Source of the DNA: Streptomyces sp. RerS4
GTDB lineage: Bacteria > Actinomycetota > Actinomycetes > Streptomycetales > Streptomycetaceae
Direction: 5' to 3'
DNA length: 64,000 nucleotides
Assembly (NCBI RefSeq): GCF_023515955.1
Contig: NZ_CP097322.1
Coordinates: 6,124,501-6,188,500, forward strand
Positions 31,089-39,438 of the stretch are shown here, one piece after another (positions within the stretch are counted from its first letter, which is position 1; each line of letters starts with the position of its first letter). Both the position numbers and the translations under genes were made by a program. Below the pieces are notes generated by a model that did not search any database, had not been told where the DNA came from, and saw only the letters and a program-made list of their open reading frames with translations.

Positions 31089-33056
31089 ATGGCCACCACC
31101 GTCCGACGTGCCCAGCTGACCCTCGACGCTGCCCCGTTGGGGCCCGACAACCCGCTGCCCGCGCTGCGCGCGCCCGACGGGGTGCACGCCCTGGACGAGC
31201 GCTCGCGCCAGGGACTGCCGCGCGACATGGCCCGTCAGGTCGGCTACGAGCCGCTGCGCTCCCTGCTGCCGGCGCGCATCCGCGACGGGTACGGACGCGA
31301 GCGCGCCGAGCGTCGGGTGGAGACGGTCGTCCTGGAGAACGCCCACCTGCGGGTCACCGTACTGCCCGGTCTCGGCGGCCGGATCCACTCGCTCCTCCAC
31401 CTGCCGACCGGCCGGGAACTCCTCTACCGCAACCCGGTGTTCCAGCCGGCCAACTTCGCCCTCAACGGCGCCTGGTACTCCGGCGGCGTCGAATGGAACA
31501 TCGGTGCCACCGGCCACACCACCCTGTCCTGCGCGCCGCTGCACGCCGCGCTCGTCCCCGCCCCCGACGGGGGCGTCATGGTCCGGCTGTGGGAGTGGGA
31601 GCGGCTGCGCGACCTTCCCTTCCAGGTGGACCTCTGGCTGCCGGAGGACTCGGAGTTCCTCTACGTCGGCGTCCGCGTGCGGAACCCGCACGAGCGGCCC
31701 GCGCCCGTCTACTGGTGGTCCAACATCGCCGTCCCGGAAGACCACGGCACGCGGGTCCTGGCCCCCGCCGACGAGGCCTGGCACTACGGCTACGAGCGCA
31801 GCCTGCGCCGCGTCCCCGTCCCGACCTGGCAGGACGCCGACCGCACGTACCCGCTCGGCAGCACCTATCCCGCCGACTTCTTCTACGAGGTCCAGGAGGA
31901 GCGGCGGCCCTGGATCGCCGCCCTCGACGCCGAGGGGCGCGGACTCGTCCAGGCCTCCACCGCACGGCTGCGCGGCCGCAAGCTCTTCGTGTGGGGCGCG
32001 GGCCAGGGCGGGCGGCGCTGGCAGGAGTGGCTGACCGAGCCCGGCACGGGGGGCTACGCCGAGATCCAGGCCGGGCTGGCCCGCACCCAGCTGGAGCACG
32101 TACGGCTGGAGGCCGGCGGGGAGTTCAGCTGGCTGGAGGCGTACGGGCCGCTCGCGGCGGACCCGGTGACGGTGCACGGGGCCGACTGGGCGGCCGCGCG
32201 CGGGGCGACGGCGGCGGCCCTGGACAAGGCCCTGCCCGCCGACGCCCTGGACGCCGCCCACCGACAGTGGCGCGGCGCCGCCGACACCGCACCGGGGGAG
32301 CGGCTGGCGACCGGCTCCGGCTGGGGCGCGCTGGAGGTGCTCCGCGGCGGCCTCACCCTGCCGGGCACCCCCTTCGAGGAGTCGACCCTCGGCGAGGAAC
32401 AGGAGCCCTGGCTACGGCTTTGGCGGACGGGGGTGCTGCCCACCCCGCCGGAGGTGGCGCCGCCGGGGCCCGCGCTGGTCGCCCCGCACTGGCGGGACAT
32501 GCTGGAGACCGCCCCCGCCGACCCGCTCACCGAATACCACCTGGGCGTGGCCCAGTGGCACGCCGGTGACGTGGCCCAGGCCGTCCGCAGCTGGGAGCGC
32601 GGGCTCGCGCCCGCCTCCTCCCGCTGGCCCCTGCTGCGCTGCCTCGCGGTGGCCGACGCCCTGGCCGGGGCCCCCGAGCGGGCCGCCGACCGCTACGCCG
32701 AGGCCTTCGACGACCTCGCACGGGAGAGCCGGGGCGGGGAGTCCTGGACCGCCGCCGAGTCCGCGCTCGGCCGCGAGGCGATGGCCGCGCAGCTCGCCGC
32801 CGGACGGTGGGCCGAGGCCCGCGCCGTGTGGGACCGGCTGCGACCCGCCCTGCGCGAGCAGGGGCGCTTCCGGCTGCTGGCCGCCCGACTGCTGGCGGCC
32901 GAGGGGCACGTGGGCGCGGCCCGCCGGGTCTTCGAGGACGGCTTCGAGATCCCCGATCTGCGGGAGGGGGAGGAGACCCTCGCCGAGGTGTGGGCCGCCC
33001 TCACCGACCGCCCGCTGCCGGCCGCGTACGACTTCCGGATGCGCCCGCCCGGGTGA
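31089..33056 (+). CDS. DUF5107 protein with C-terminal TPR-like repeats
   Basis: A 655-residue protein. The N-terminal two thirds match DUF5107, a galactose-mutarotase-like beta fold often linked to glycoside metabolism (VVLENAHLRVTVLPGLGGRIHSLLHLPTGRELLYRNPVFQ, SGGVEWNIG). The last ~200 residues are helical TPR-like repeats (YHLGVAQWHAGDVAQAVRSWERGL, RYAEAFDDLARES). The catalytic activity is unknown. ATG at 31089 is preferred over one at 31074 that lies inside the preceding hairpin; neither has a good ribosome site. Confidence 0.82.
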   Translation: MATTVRRAQLTLDAAPLGPDNPLPALRAPDGVHALDERSRQGLPRDMARQVGYEPLRSLLPARIRDGYGRERAERRVETVVLENAHLRVTVLPGLGGRIHSLLHLPTGRELLYRNPVFQPANFALNGAWYSGGVEWNIGATGHTTLSCAPLHAALVPAPDGGVMVRLWEWERLRDLPFQVDLWLPEDSEFLYVGVRVRNPHERPAPVYWWSNIAVPEDHGTRVLAPADEAWHYGYERSLRRVPVPTWQDADRTYPLGSTYPADFFYEVQEERRPWIAALDAEGRGLVQASTARLRGRKLFVWGAGQGGRRWQEWLTEPGTGGYAEIQAGLARTQLEHVRLEAGGEFSWLEAYGPLAADPVTVHGADWAAARGATAAALDKALPADALDAAHRQWRGAADTAPGERLATGSGWGALEVLRGGLTLPGTPFEESTLGEEQEPWLRLWRTGVLPTPPEVAPPGPALVAPHWRDMLETAPADPLTEYHLGVAQWHAGDVAQAVRSWERGLAPASSRWPLLRCLAVADALAGAPERAADRYAEAFDDLARESRGGESWTAAESALGREAMAAQLAAGRWAEARAVWDRLRPALREQGRFRLLAARLLAAEGHVGAARRVFEDGFEIPDLREGEETLAEVWAALTDRPLPAAYDFRMRPPG

Positions 33057-33081
33057 GGCCCCGTCAGCCGGCGGACGCCCG

Positions 33082-33951
33082 TCAGGCACGGCACAGCAGC
33101 TCGCCGTTGAGGACGGAGAACCAGGCGTCGGCGGCCCTACCCCACGCGTGCCAGGCCTCGGCGGCGGCGGTCAGGTCGTCGGGGTCGGCGTGGCCGCCCG
33201 CGACGGCGACGGACGCGTACGCGGAGGCCCGCGTACGGTCGGCCCACAGGGCGGACCACCAGGCCACCTCCTCCGGCGTCGCGTAGCACCAGGCCGTCGC
33301 GGAGGCCCGTACGTCCGTGAAGCCCGCCGCCCGCGCCCACGACAGCAGCCGGCGGCCGGCGTCCGGTTCGCCGCCGTTCGCGCGGGCCACCCGCCGGTAC
33401 AGGTCCAGCCACGCGTCCAGGCCCGGGGTCGCGGGGAACCAGGTCATCGCCGCGTAGTCGGCGTCGCGCACCGCCACGATCCCGCCCGGCCGGCAGACCC
33501 GGCGCATCTCGCGCAGCGCCCGTACGGGGTCGCCGACGTGTTGCAGCACCTGGTGGGCGTGGACGACGTCGAAGGTGTCGTCCGCGAAGTCCAGGGCGTG
33601 GACGTCCGCCGTGGCGAAGTCGACGACCCCGGACAGCCCGCGTTCCGCCGCGTGGGCGCTCGCCTGCGCCAGTACGTCCGCCGCCGCGTCGACCGCCGTG
33701 ACGTGGCCGCCGGGGGAGACCAGCTCCGCCAGGTCGGCCGTGATCGTCCCCGGGCCGCAGCCCACGTCCAGGACCCGCAGACCGGGGCGCAGCTCGCCGA
33801 TCAGGTACGCGGCCGAGTTGGCGGCGGTGCGCCAACGGTGCGAGCGCAGGACGGACTCGTGGTGCCCGTGCGTGTAGACGGCGGTTTCGCGCGGGGTCGC
33901 GTGCGGGGCATCGTGCGCGGTCTCGTGCGCGGTCTCGTGCCGGTCGGTCAT
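33082..33951 (-). CDS. Class I SAM-dependent methyltransferase
   Basis: A 289-residue methyltransferase of the UbiE/COQ5-like group. SAM-binding motif I is VLDVGCGPGTIT; then VTAVDAAADVLA, DFATADVHALDFADDTFDVVHAHQVLQH and PGGIVAVRDADY. The N-terminus is a short His/Glu/Thr repeat (HETAHETAHDAPHATPRETA), unusual for this family. The substrate is unknown. ATG at 33951 follows AGGAG by 9 bases. It converges with the DUF5107 gene (25 bp between stops). Confidence 0.87.
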   Translation of the reverse strand: MTDRHETAHETAHDAPHATPRETAVYTHGHHESVLRSHRWRTAANSAAYLIGELRPGLRVLDVGCGPGTITADLAELVSPGGHVTAVDAAADVLAQASAHAAERGLSGVVDFATADVHALDFADDTFDVVHAHQVLQHVGDPVRALREMRRVCRPGGIVAVRDADYAAMTWFPATPGLDAWLDLYRRVARANGGEPDAGRRLLSWARAAGFTDVRASATAWCYATPEEVAWWSALWADRTRASAYASVAVAGGHADPDDLTAAAEAWHAWGRAADAWFSVLNGELLCRA

Positions 33952-34158
33952 GGGTCGGCGCTCCTCGTCCTCGAAGGTGTTGATCACCGTACGGGAATCG
34001 CTCGTCTGTTGAGATATACGTTTTGACATATGGACACCGCCCTTTCCCCGCAAGGGGATGCGGGTGGCCGGTGGCAGCGCCGGGTGACGGCGAGGACAGT
34101 GGGATCCGAGGGGCCGGGCGGCCCGCCCACGCCCCTCCGGCGAAGGACGGTGAGAGCC

Positions 34159-34731
34159 ATGTCCGATGCGCTGCTCGAACAGCACGCCGCGGCGCTGAGA
34201 CTCTTCGGAGAGCACGTACGGGCAGTCGCGGACGACCAGTGGGACGCGCCGACCCCGTGCACCGAATGGACCGTGCGCGACCTGGTCAACCACGTCACCG
34301 GCGAACAGCTGTGGGTCCCGCCGTTGATCGCCGAAGGTCGCACGGTGGAGGAGCTCGGGGACGAGCTCTCCGGTGACGTGCTCGGCGCGGACCCGGTGGC
34401 CGCCTGGGAGAAGGCCGCGGCCGCCGCGCGGGCCGCCTTCGCCGTGCCCGGCGCGCTGGAGCGGACCGTGACCCTGTCGTACGGGCCCACGCGCGGGGCG
34501 GCGTACTGCGCCGAGCTGACCGCCGACTGCGTGGTGCACGCCTGGGACCTCGCGCGCGGCATCGGCGCGGACGACCGGCTGCCGGACGGGCTGGTGGAGT
34601 TCGCGCTCAAGGAGGTCATGCCCTACGCCGACGGGCTCGCGGCGAGCGGGATGTTCGCCGAGCCGCTGGACATCCCGGCGGGCGCGAACGCCCAGACCCG
34701 ACTGCTCGCTCTCGTCGGCAGGCGAGGCTGA
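34159..34731 (+). CDS. TIGR03086-type DinB/maleylpyruvate isomerase-like metal-binding protein
   Basis: A 190-residue four-helix protein of the DinB/MDMPI superfamily, actinobacterial proteins often using mycothiol. Typical marks are DDQWDAPTPCTEWTVRDLVNHV (first metal histidine) and DCVVHAWDLARGIG (second histidine region). Members act as thiol-dependent isomerases or transferases; the reaction here is unknown. ATG at 34159 is taken because the family begins near DALLEQHAAAL; an upstream ATG at 34030 would add 43 unlike residues. Confidence 0.85.
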   Translation: MSDALLEQHAAALRLFGEHVRAVADDQWDAPTPCTEWTVRDLVNHVTGEQLWVPPLIAEGRTVEELGDELSGDVLGADPVAAWEKAAAAARAAFAVPGALERTVTLSYGPTRGAAYCAELTADCVVHAWDLARGIGADDRLPDGLVEFALKEVMPYADGLAASGMFAEPLDIPAGANAQTRLLALVGRRG

Positions 34732-34805
34732 CGGGCAGATCGGTCTAAATAATCGTATAAAGGGCAGGATCGTTGGGTGGTGGCGACAACGGGAAGGCGG
34801 ACACG

Positions 34806-36087
34806 GTGGCGGGCATGGCGGAGGGGACGGCGGACGAGGTCGCCGGAGCGGCGGCCGGACCACGGCCCCGCCCGGCCCCGGAAGGACGCGGCCCGGTCCG
34901 CTACGGTCCCCCCGCCCCGCAGCCCGGACTGCCGGTCCTGCCCGAGCTGACCGCCGTCCTGGCCGACGCCGCCGGCCGCGCCGCCCCGAACCCCGGGCGG
35001 CGGAACGGCCGTACGCGAGGCCGCCCGCCGCTACTGGGCCCGGCGCGGGCTGCCCACCGACCCGGAACACGTCGCCGCCGGACCGGGCGCGCCCGCGCTG
35101 CTGCTCGCGCTGCTCGGCGCGTACGGCGGGGACGTGATGCTGCCCCGGCCCTGTCCCGCCTGGTGGACGCCGCAGGTCCGACTGCTGGGACGGCGGGCCT
35201 ACCACGTACCCACCCCGGCGGAGTGCGGCGGCGTACCCGACCCGTACGCCCTGCTGGAGACCGTCCGGCGGGTCCGCGCCGAGGGCGGCGACCCGCGCGT
35301 CCTGCTCCTGTCCGTCGCGGACGACCCGACCGCGAGCGTGCCACCGCCCGAATTGCTGCGCGAGGCCTGCGAGGCGGCGCAGTCCGCCGGCCTCTTCGTC
35401 GTCAGCGACGAGAGCTGGCGCGACACCGTGCACCGACCCCACGACACGCTGGTCCTGAGCCCCGCCGAGATGCTGCCCGACCAGGCCGCCGTCCTCGTGG
35501 ACCTGTCCGGGGCCCTGCTGCCCGCCGGCTGGCCCGCCGCCGTGCTGCGCTTCCCCGACACCCCGCGCGGCACCTGGCTGCGGGCCCGCACCCTCGACGT
35601 CCTCACCGCCACCGGGGCGTTCGTCGCGGGCCCCGTCGCCGGAGCCGCCGCGCACGCGCTCGACGAACCGGACGCCGTCGCCGGCCGGGCCTACGCGGCC
35701 GCCGCGCTGCACGGCGCGGTCGCCGCCGCCGCCCACCGGGAACTGCTCGCCGCCGGAGCGCTGGCCCGACCCCCGCAGGCCGGGCGGCACCTGTACGCCG
35801 ACCTGACGCCGCTGCGCGCGGGCCTGGCCCGGCAGGGCGTGGGCGACGCGATGGAACTGGAGGACTGGCTCGGCGCCCGGCTGGGCGTACCGACCCCCGG
35901 TGGGCAGCGGTTCGCCGACGAACTGGGCGCCCTGCGCGTCCGGTTGTCGACCGGCCCGCTGCTCGGGGCGACCCCGGAGCAACGACTCGCGGCGCTCACC
36001 GCCCGCGACCCGCTCGCGCTGCCGCACGTCCGGGGCGCCCTGGACCTGCTCGGGTCGGTGCTGGCCGGGCTGACCGACCGACGGTGA
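34806..36087 (+). pseudogene. Frameshifted aminotransferase-like (fold-type I PLP) gene
   Basis: The reading frame breaks near 34992-35003. The first frame encodes VRYGPPAPQPGLPVLPELTAVLADAAGRAAPN, and the continuation TPGGGTAVREAARRYWARRGLP lies in the +1 frame, running to the stop at 36087. Removing one base in the CCCCGGG tract restores a protein of about 425 residues resembling class I/II aminotransferases (VSDESWRD keeps the cofactor aspartate). The place of the PLP lysine reads DLSGALLPAGW, with no lysine, so even the repaired protein may not be a transaminase. The second frame has no start before 35134. It could be a true mutation or a sequencing error. Confidence 0.7.
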
Positions 36088-36100
36088 ACGGAGACCGCTG

Positions 36101-37240
36101 ATGCCGGACCAGCCCGACGCCCCCACGACCGACCTCGCGGCTCGGGACGCCGGACTCCGGCCCGCGCCGGCTCCTCCGATCCCCCACGCCACGCCCTCCC
36201 ACGCCACGCCCCTACCCGGCGCCGCTGCCCCGGGCCCCGCCCCGCCCGCCGCGCCGCTTCGCGGGCCGCGTCCGCCCGGCGAACGCCGGCGCCGGCCGCG
36301 CTCGTTCGCGGACCGGCTGACCACCCCGCTGCCCGGCATCCGGGCCTTCGCGCGCCTGGCCCGTGAGGGCGCCTTCCGACCCACCCCGGAGGGCCTGCGC
36401 GGCATCCCCGACCTGCCCTACGCGCCCGCCCCGCTGCCCGCCGCGCAGCCGGGGGAGCTGTCCGTCACCTGGGCCGGGCACGCCAGTTGGGTGCTGCGGA
36501 CCGGCGGCCTGACGGTGCTCACCGACCCCGTCTGGTCGCGCCGGATCCTGGGCACCCCGGCCCGGGTGACCCCCGTCGGCGTGCCCTGGGAGGACCTGCC
36601 GCCCGTGGATGCGGTGGTGATCAGCCACAACCACTACGACCACCTCGACGCCCCCACCCTGAAGCGGCTCCCGCGCGACACGGCCCTCTTCGTGCCCGCC
36701 GGCCTCGCCCCCTGGTGCCGCCGCCGGCGGTTCACCCGGGTGACCGAGCTCGACTGGTGGGAGTCGGCCGAACTGGGCGGCGTCCGCTTCGACTTCGTGC
36801 CCGCGCACCACTGGTCGCGGCGTTTCCTCCTGGACACCTGCCGGACCCTGTGGGGCGGCTGGGTGCTCACCGACACGGCGACCGGGCGGAAGGTCTACTT
36901 CGCCGGTGACAGCGGCTACGGGCACTGGTTCGGCGAGATCGGCCGCCGCCACCCCGGCATCGACCTCGCGCTCCTGCCGATCGGGGCCTACGCCCCCCGC
37001 TGGTGGCTCCGCGACGTCCACACCGACCCCGAGGAGGCCGTCCAGGCCTGCCTGGACGTCGGCGCCCGCCGGATGGCCCCGATGCACTGGGCCACCTTCG
37101 TCCTGTCGGCCGAACCCGTCATGGAGCCCCTGCACCGCGCCCGCGCGGCCTGGTCCCGCACGGGCCTGCCGCGCGACCACCTCTGGGACCTCCCCATCGG
37201 CGCCACCCGCACCCTGCCCGCCCCGCCGGACACGGCCTAA
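36101..37240 (+). CDS. MBL-fold metallohydrolase, NAPE-PLD/UlaG-like
   Basis: A 379-residue metallo-beta-lactamase-fold hydrolase. The metal motif is H176-N-H178-Y-D180-H181 (SHNHYDHLD), with further ligands in VPAHHWS, FAGDSGYGHW and PMHWATF. The sequence resembles NAPE-hydrolysing phospholipase D proteins, so a phosphodiester or lactone substrate is plausible. The first ~80 residues are Pro/Ala-rich and probably disordered. It follows the broken aminotransferase-like gene by 13 bp. Its TAA overlaps the opposing gene's stop. Confidence 0.85.
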   Translation: MPDQPDAPTTDLAARDAGLRPAPAPPIPHATPSHATPLPGAAAPGPAPPAAPLRGPRPPGERRRRPRSFADRLTTPLPGIRAFARLAREGAFRPTPEGLRGIPDLPYAPAPLPAAQPGELSVTWAGHASWVLRTGGLTVLTDPVWSRRILGTPARVTPVGVPWEDLPPVDAVVISHNHYDHLDAPTLKRLPRDTALFVPAGLAPWCRRRRFTRVTELDWWESAELGGVRFDFVPAHHWSRRFLLDTCRTLWGGWVLTDTATGRKVYFAGDSGYGHWFGEIGRRHPGIDLALLPIGAYAPRWWLRDVHTDPEEAVQACLDVGARRMAPMHWATFVLSAEPVMEPLHRARAAWSRTGLPRDHLWDLPIGATRTLPAPPDTA

Positions 37241-38640
37241 GGGCGGCCGAGGAGGGCCGTGCCGGCGACGGTGTCCGTACGGGCGGTGAAGAACTCGGTG
37301 AAGGCCTTGACGAACTCCTCCTCGCTGATCCGGCCGTCGCCGTCGGTGTCCAACTGGCGGAACCCGTCGTTGAGTTCCGCCGGGTGCACGCGGGAGCCGC
37401 CGAACAGGACGCGGTACTCGTCCGCGCACAGGTGGCCGCTGCCGTCGGTGTCGGCGGCCCGGAACAGGGCGCTCATCGCGGGCGCCAACCCATGCTGGAT
37501 GTACTCGGGATCACGGTCCATTCCGGCCGACATCGCGGACACGAACTCGGCGCAGTCCACGGCCCCGTCGCCGTCCCCGTCCATGCCCGCTGACAGCTGC
37601 TTCCACCAGGTCGCGAACGCGGCGTAGAGCAGGTCCTCGCGCTCGGTCGGCAGTTCGAGCTGCCAGCACACGTTGTGGACCATGGCCTGGAGGTCGGCGG
37701 TGTCGACGCGGCCGTCGCCGGTCTGGTCCAGCACCTGGCGGAAGAAGGCCTCCAGACGGGCCGACCGCGAACGCGCCGTGCGCGCCCGGGGCAGGCGCGG
37801 GGCCGCCGACCCACCGGCGCCGGAGGGCCGGCCGTCCCCGGCGCGGTCGCGGTAACGCATGTGCTCCGGCAGGCGGGTCATGACGTGGCGCATTCCGCGG
37901 TGCAGCGTCCACGACAGGGCCGCTGCCGCGCGGGTCCTCGGCGTACCGAACCGCTCGTGCCATGCCGGCGGCAGATCGGCCACGGTCAGGCTCGCCACCG
38001 CGCGGGCCGTCACGGCCCGCACCAGCGGCCAGGCGGGCCGCAGCCGGCCGAGCCGGCGGGGCGCGGGCGCCTCGCGGAGCACCCCGTAGAGCATGTGGCG
38101 GACCTGCTCGCCGTACTCCAACACCTCGCGGACCATCCGCTCGACGTAGGCCGGAACATCACCGGCGGTCGGTGGGAGTTCCTCCTCGGGAATGTCGAGG
38201 TCCGCGCACACCTCCTTGAACTGCGCGTACAGCACGTCCAGTTCAGCGGCGCTCAGTGGGGCGCCGGAGAGCTCGTGCATCGCCGTCATCGCCTCGTACA
38301 GGGTCACCATCACCCAGGCGCGCACCTCCGGGTCCTCGGCGTCGTACGGGCGCCCGGTCTCGTCGGTGCCCCGGATGCGGCGGTGGGTGCGCTCCAGGCG
38401 GGCGATCTCCAGCCGCCGTTCCTCGGGCCCGGCGAAGAAGAGCCGGCTGCCGCTGTCCATGGTGTGCTCGATACGCCGCCACGGGTGCGCCCGGTAGGTG
38501 GAGTAGCGGCTCATGCCGGCCGCGACGGCGGGGTGCGCGATCTGCAGGACGAGCAGCCGCCAGGCCACCAGCCCGATCCGCCATTCGCCGAGGGAGCGGC
38601 GCAGCGCGAGGTCGGCGGTGGGCTCGGGGATGCTCGTCAC
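37237..38640 (-). CDS. MpaB/DUF2236-type oxygenase-like protein fused to four EF-hands
   Basis: A 467-residue protein. Residues 1 to about 280 resemble the DUF2236/MpaB family (latex-clearing-protein-like haem oxygenases and relatives), with ALRRSLGEWRIGLVAWRLLVLQIAHPAVAAGMSRYS at the N-terminus and the helix RRIEHTMDSGSRLFF. After a basic linker come four EF-hand loops starting near residues 305 (DQTGDGRVDTAD), 354 (DGDGDGAVDCAE), 397 (DTDGSGHLCADE) and 431 (DTDGDGRISEEE), all with good calcium ligands. This suggests calcium-gated activity. GTG at 38640 follows AGGAG by 6 bases. Confidence 0.82.
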   Translation of the reverse strand: MTSIPEPTADLALRRSLGEWRIGLVAWRLLVLQIAHPAVAAGMSRYSTYRAHPWRRIEHTMDSGSRLFFAGPEERRLEIARLERTHRRIRGTDETGRPYDAEDPEVRAWVMVTLYEAMTAMHELSGAPLSAAELDVLYAQFKEVCADLDIPEEELPPTAGDVPAYVERMVREVLEYGEQVRHMLYGVLREAPAPRRLGRLRPAWPLVRAVTARAVASLTVADLPPAWHERFGTPRTRAAAALSWTLHRGMRHVMTRLPEHMRYRDRAGDGRPSGAGGSAAPRLPRARTARSRSARLEAFFRQVLDQTGDGRVDTADLQAMVHNVCWQLELPTEREDLLYAAFATWWKQLSAGMDGDGDGAVDCAEFVSAMSAGMDRDPEYIQHGLAPAMSALFRAADTDGSGHLCADEYRVLFGGSRVHPAELNDGFRQLDTDGDGRISEEEFVKAFTEFFTARTDTVAGTALLGRP

Positions 38641-38789
38641 GTGGGACTCCTGGTGCGTGAGGGGTTGACGTGACGTACAACGTCCCGGACGGGCGCGCGG
38701 ACCCGTGCGCTGCCGTGGATCACCCGCACGTGGGTTCCTGCGAACGCCCACTCGCCCACTCGCCCCCGGTGTGCGGCGCCTGCGGCGCC

Positions 38790-39251
38790 TCAGTGGTGCC
38801 AGGCGCGGCCGCCCGTGTTGTGGATGAACCGCTGGAGCACCTTGAGGGTGTCGCGGTACTCCTCGTCCGAGATGCCGGCGTGCCGCTCGTTCCACAGCTC
38901 CTTCTGCAGGGCCGCCGCCCGGTCGAAGAAGTCGCGTCCCTCGGCGGTGAGTTCGAGGATCTCCCCGGGCCCTTCGATGACCCAGCCCCGGGCGATCGTC
39001 GTGTCGATCTCCTCGCCGATGGTCTCCCCGCCGACCGTCAGGTAGCCGCTCAGGGTGGCGGACAGCGCGTCCCGGGTCCTGGCGCTCTCCTCCGCCAGGG
39101 CCAGGCGGGCCAGGATCCACCACTGCGGCTGGGTCGTGCCGATCTCGGCGAGGGCGCCCCGGGTGCGACTGACCACCGCGTCGTAGGCGGCCCAACTCCA
39201 GTACCCGATGGGCTGCTTGATCAGTTCCGCGTCGCTGTGCGAGTACTCCAT
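38790..39251 (-). CDS. MarR-family transcriptional regulator
   Basis: A 153-residue winged-helix regulator: IGTTQPQWWILARLAL, RTRDALSATLSGYLTVGGETIGEEIDTTIARGWV and the dimer helices at both ends. Unlike most MarR proteins the recognition helix region has little basic charge, so the DNA target is uncertain. It is divergent from the amidase gene, with a CTCAA-N6-TTGAG site between them, and is the likely local regulator. Confidence 0.8.
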   Translation of the reverse strand: MEYSHSDAELIKQPIGYWSWAAYDAVVSRTRGALAEIGTTQPQWWILARLALAEESARTRDALSATLSGYLTVGGETIGEEIDTTIARGWVIEGPGEILELTAEGRDFFDRAAALQKELWNERHAGISDEEYRDTLKVLQRFIHNTGGRAWHH

Positions 39252-39310
39252 GGTGGTCCGCTCCGTTCGTAGGCGCCGGCGAGGCGCGCTGACACAGGGG
39301 AGCCTAGGAA

Positions 39311-39326
39311 CTCAACCACGCTTGAG
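39311..39326. promoter_or_regulatory. Inverted repeat CTCAA-N6-TTGAG, candidate MarR operator
   Basis: A 16-bp perfect 5-bp-arm inverted repeat in the 187-bp space between the divergent MarR and amidase genes. Size and position suit a MarR dimer, and binding is inferred. Confidence 0.4.
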
Positions 39327-39438
39327 GTCCATCCCTTTCGGGGAGATCGTCGCGGCCGGCCGAACCACCCCTGTCGCACCGGGGCCGCAGCGCATAGCGT
39401 GCCCTGGGTCGGAGCAGGTCGGAGGGGAAGGCGCGTAC

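Noticed and set aside
33082..36405. A 1107-codon open frame on the minus strand covering 33.1-36.4 kb.
   Set aside because: Only its last 289 codons (from 33951) are the real methyltransferase; the rest is antisense to the DinB-like, aminotransferase-like and MBL genes and reads as Gly/Arg/Ala low-complexity protein.
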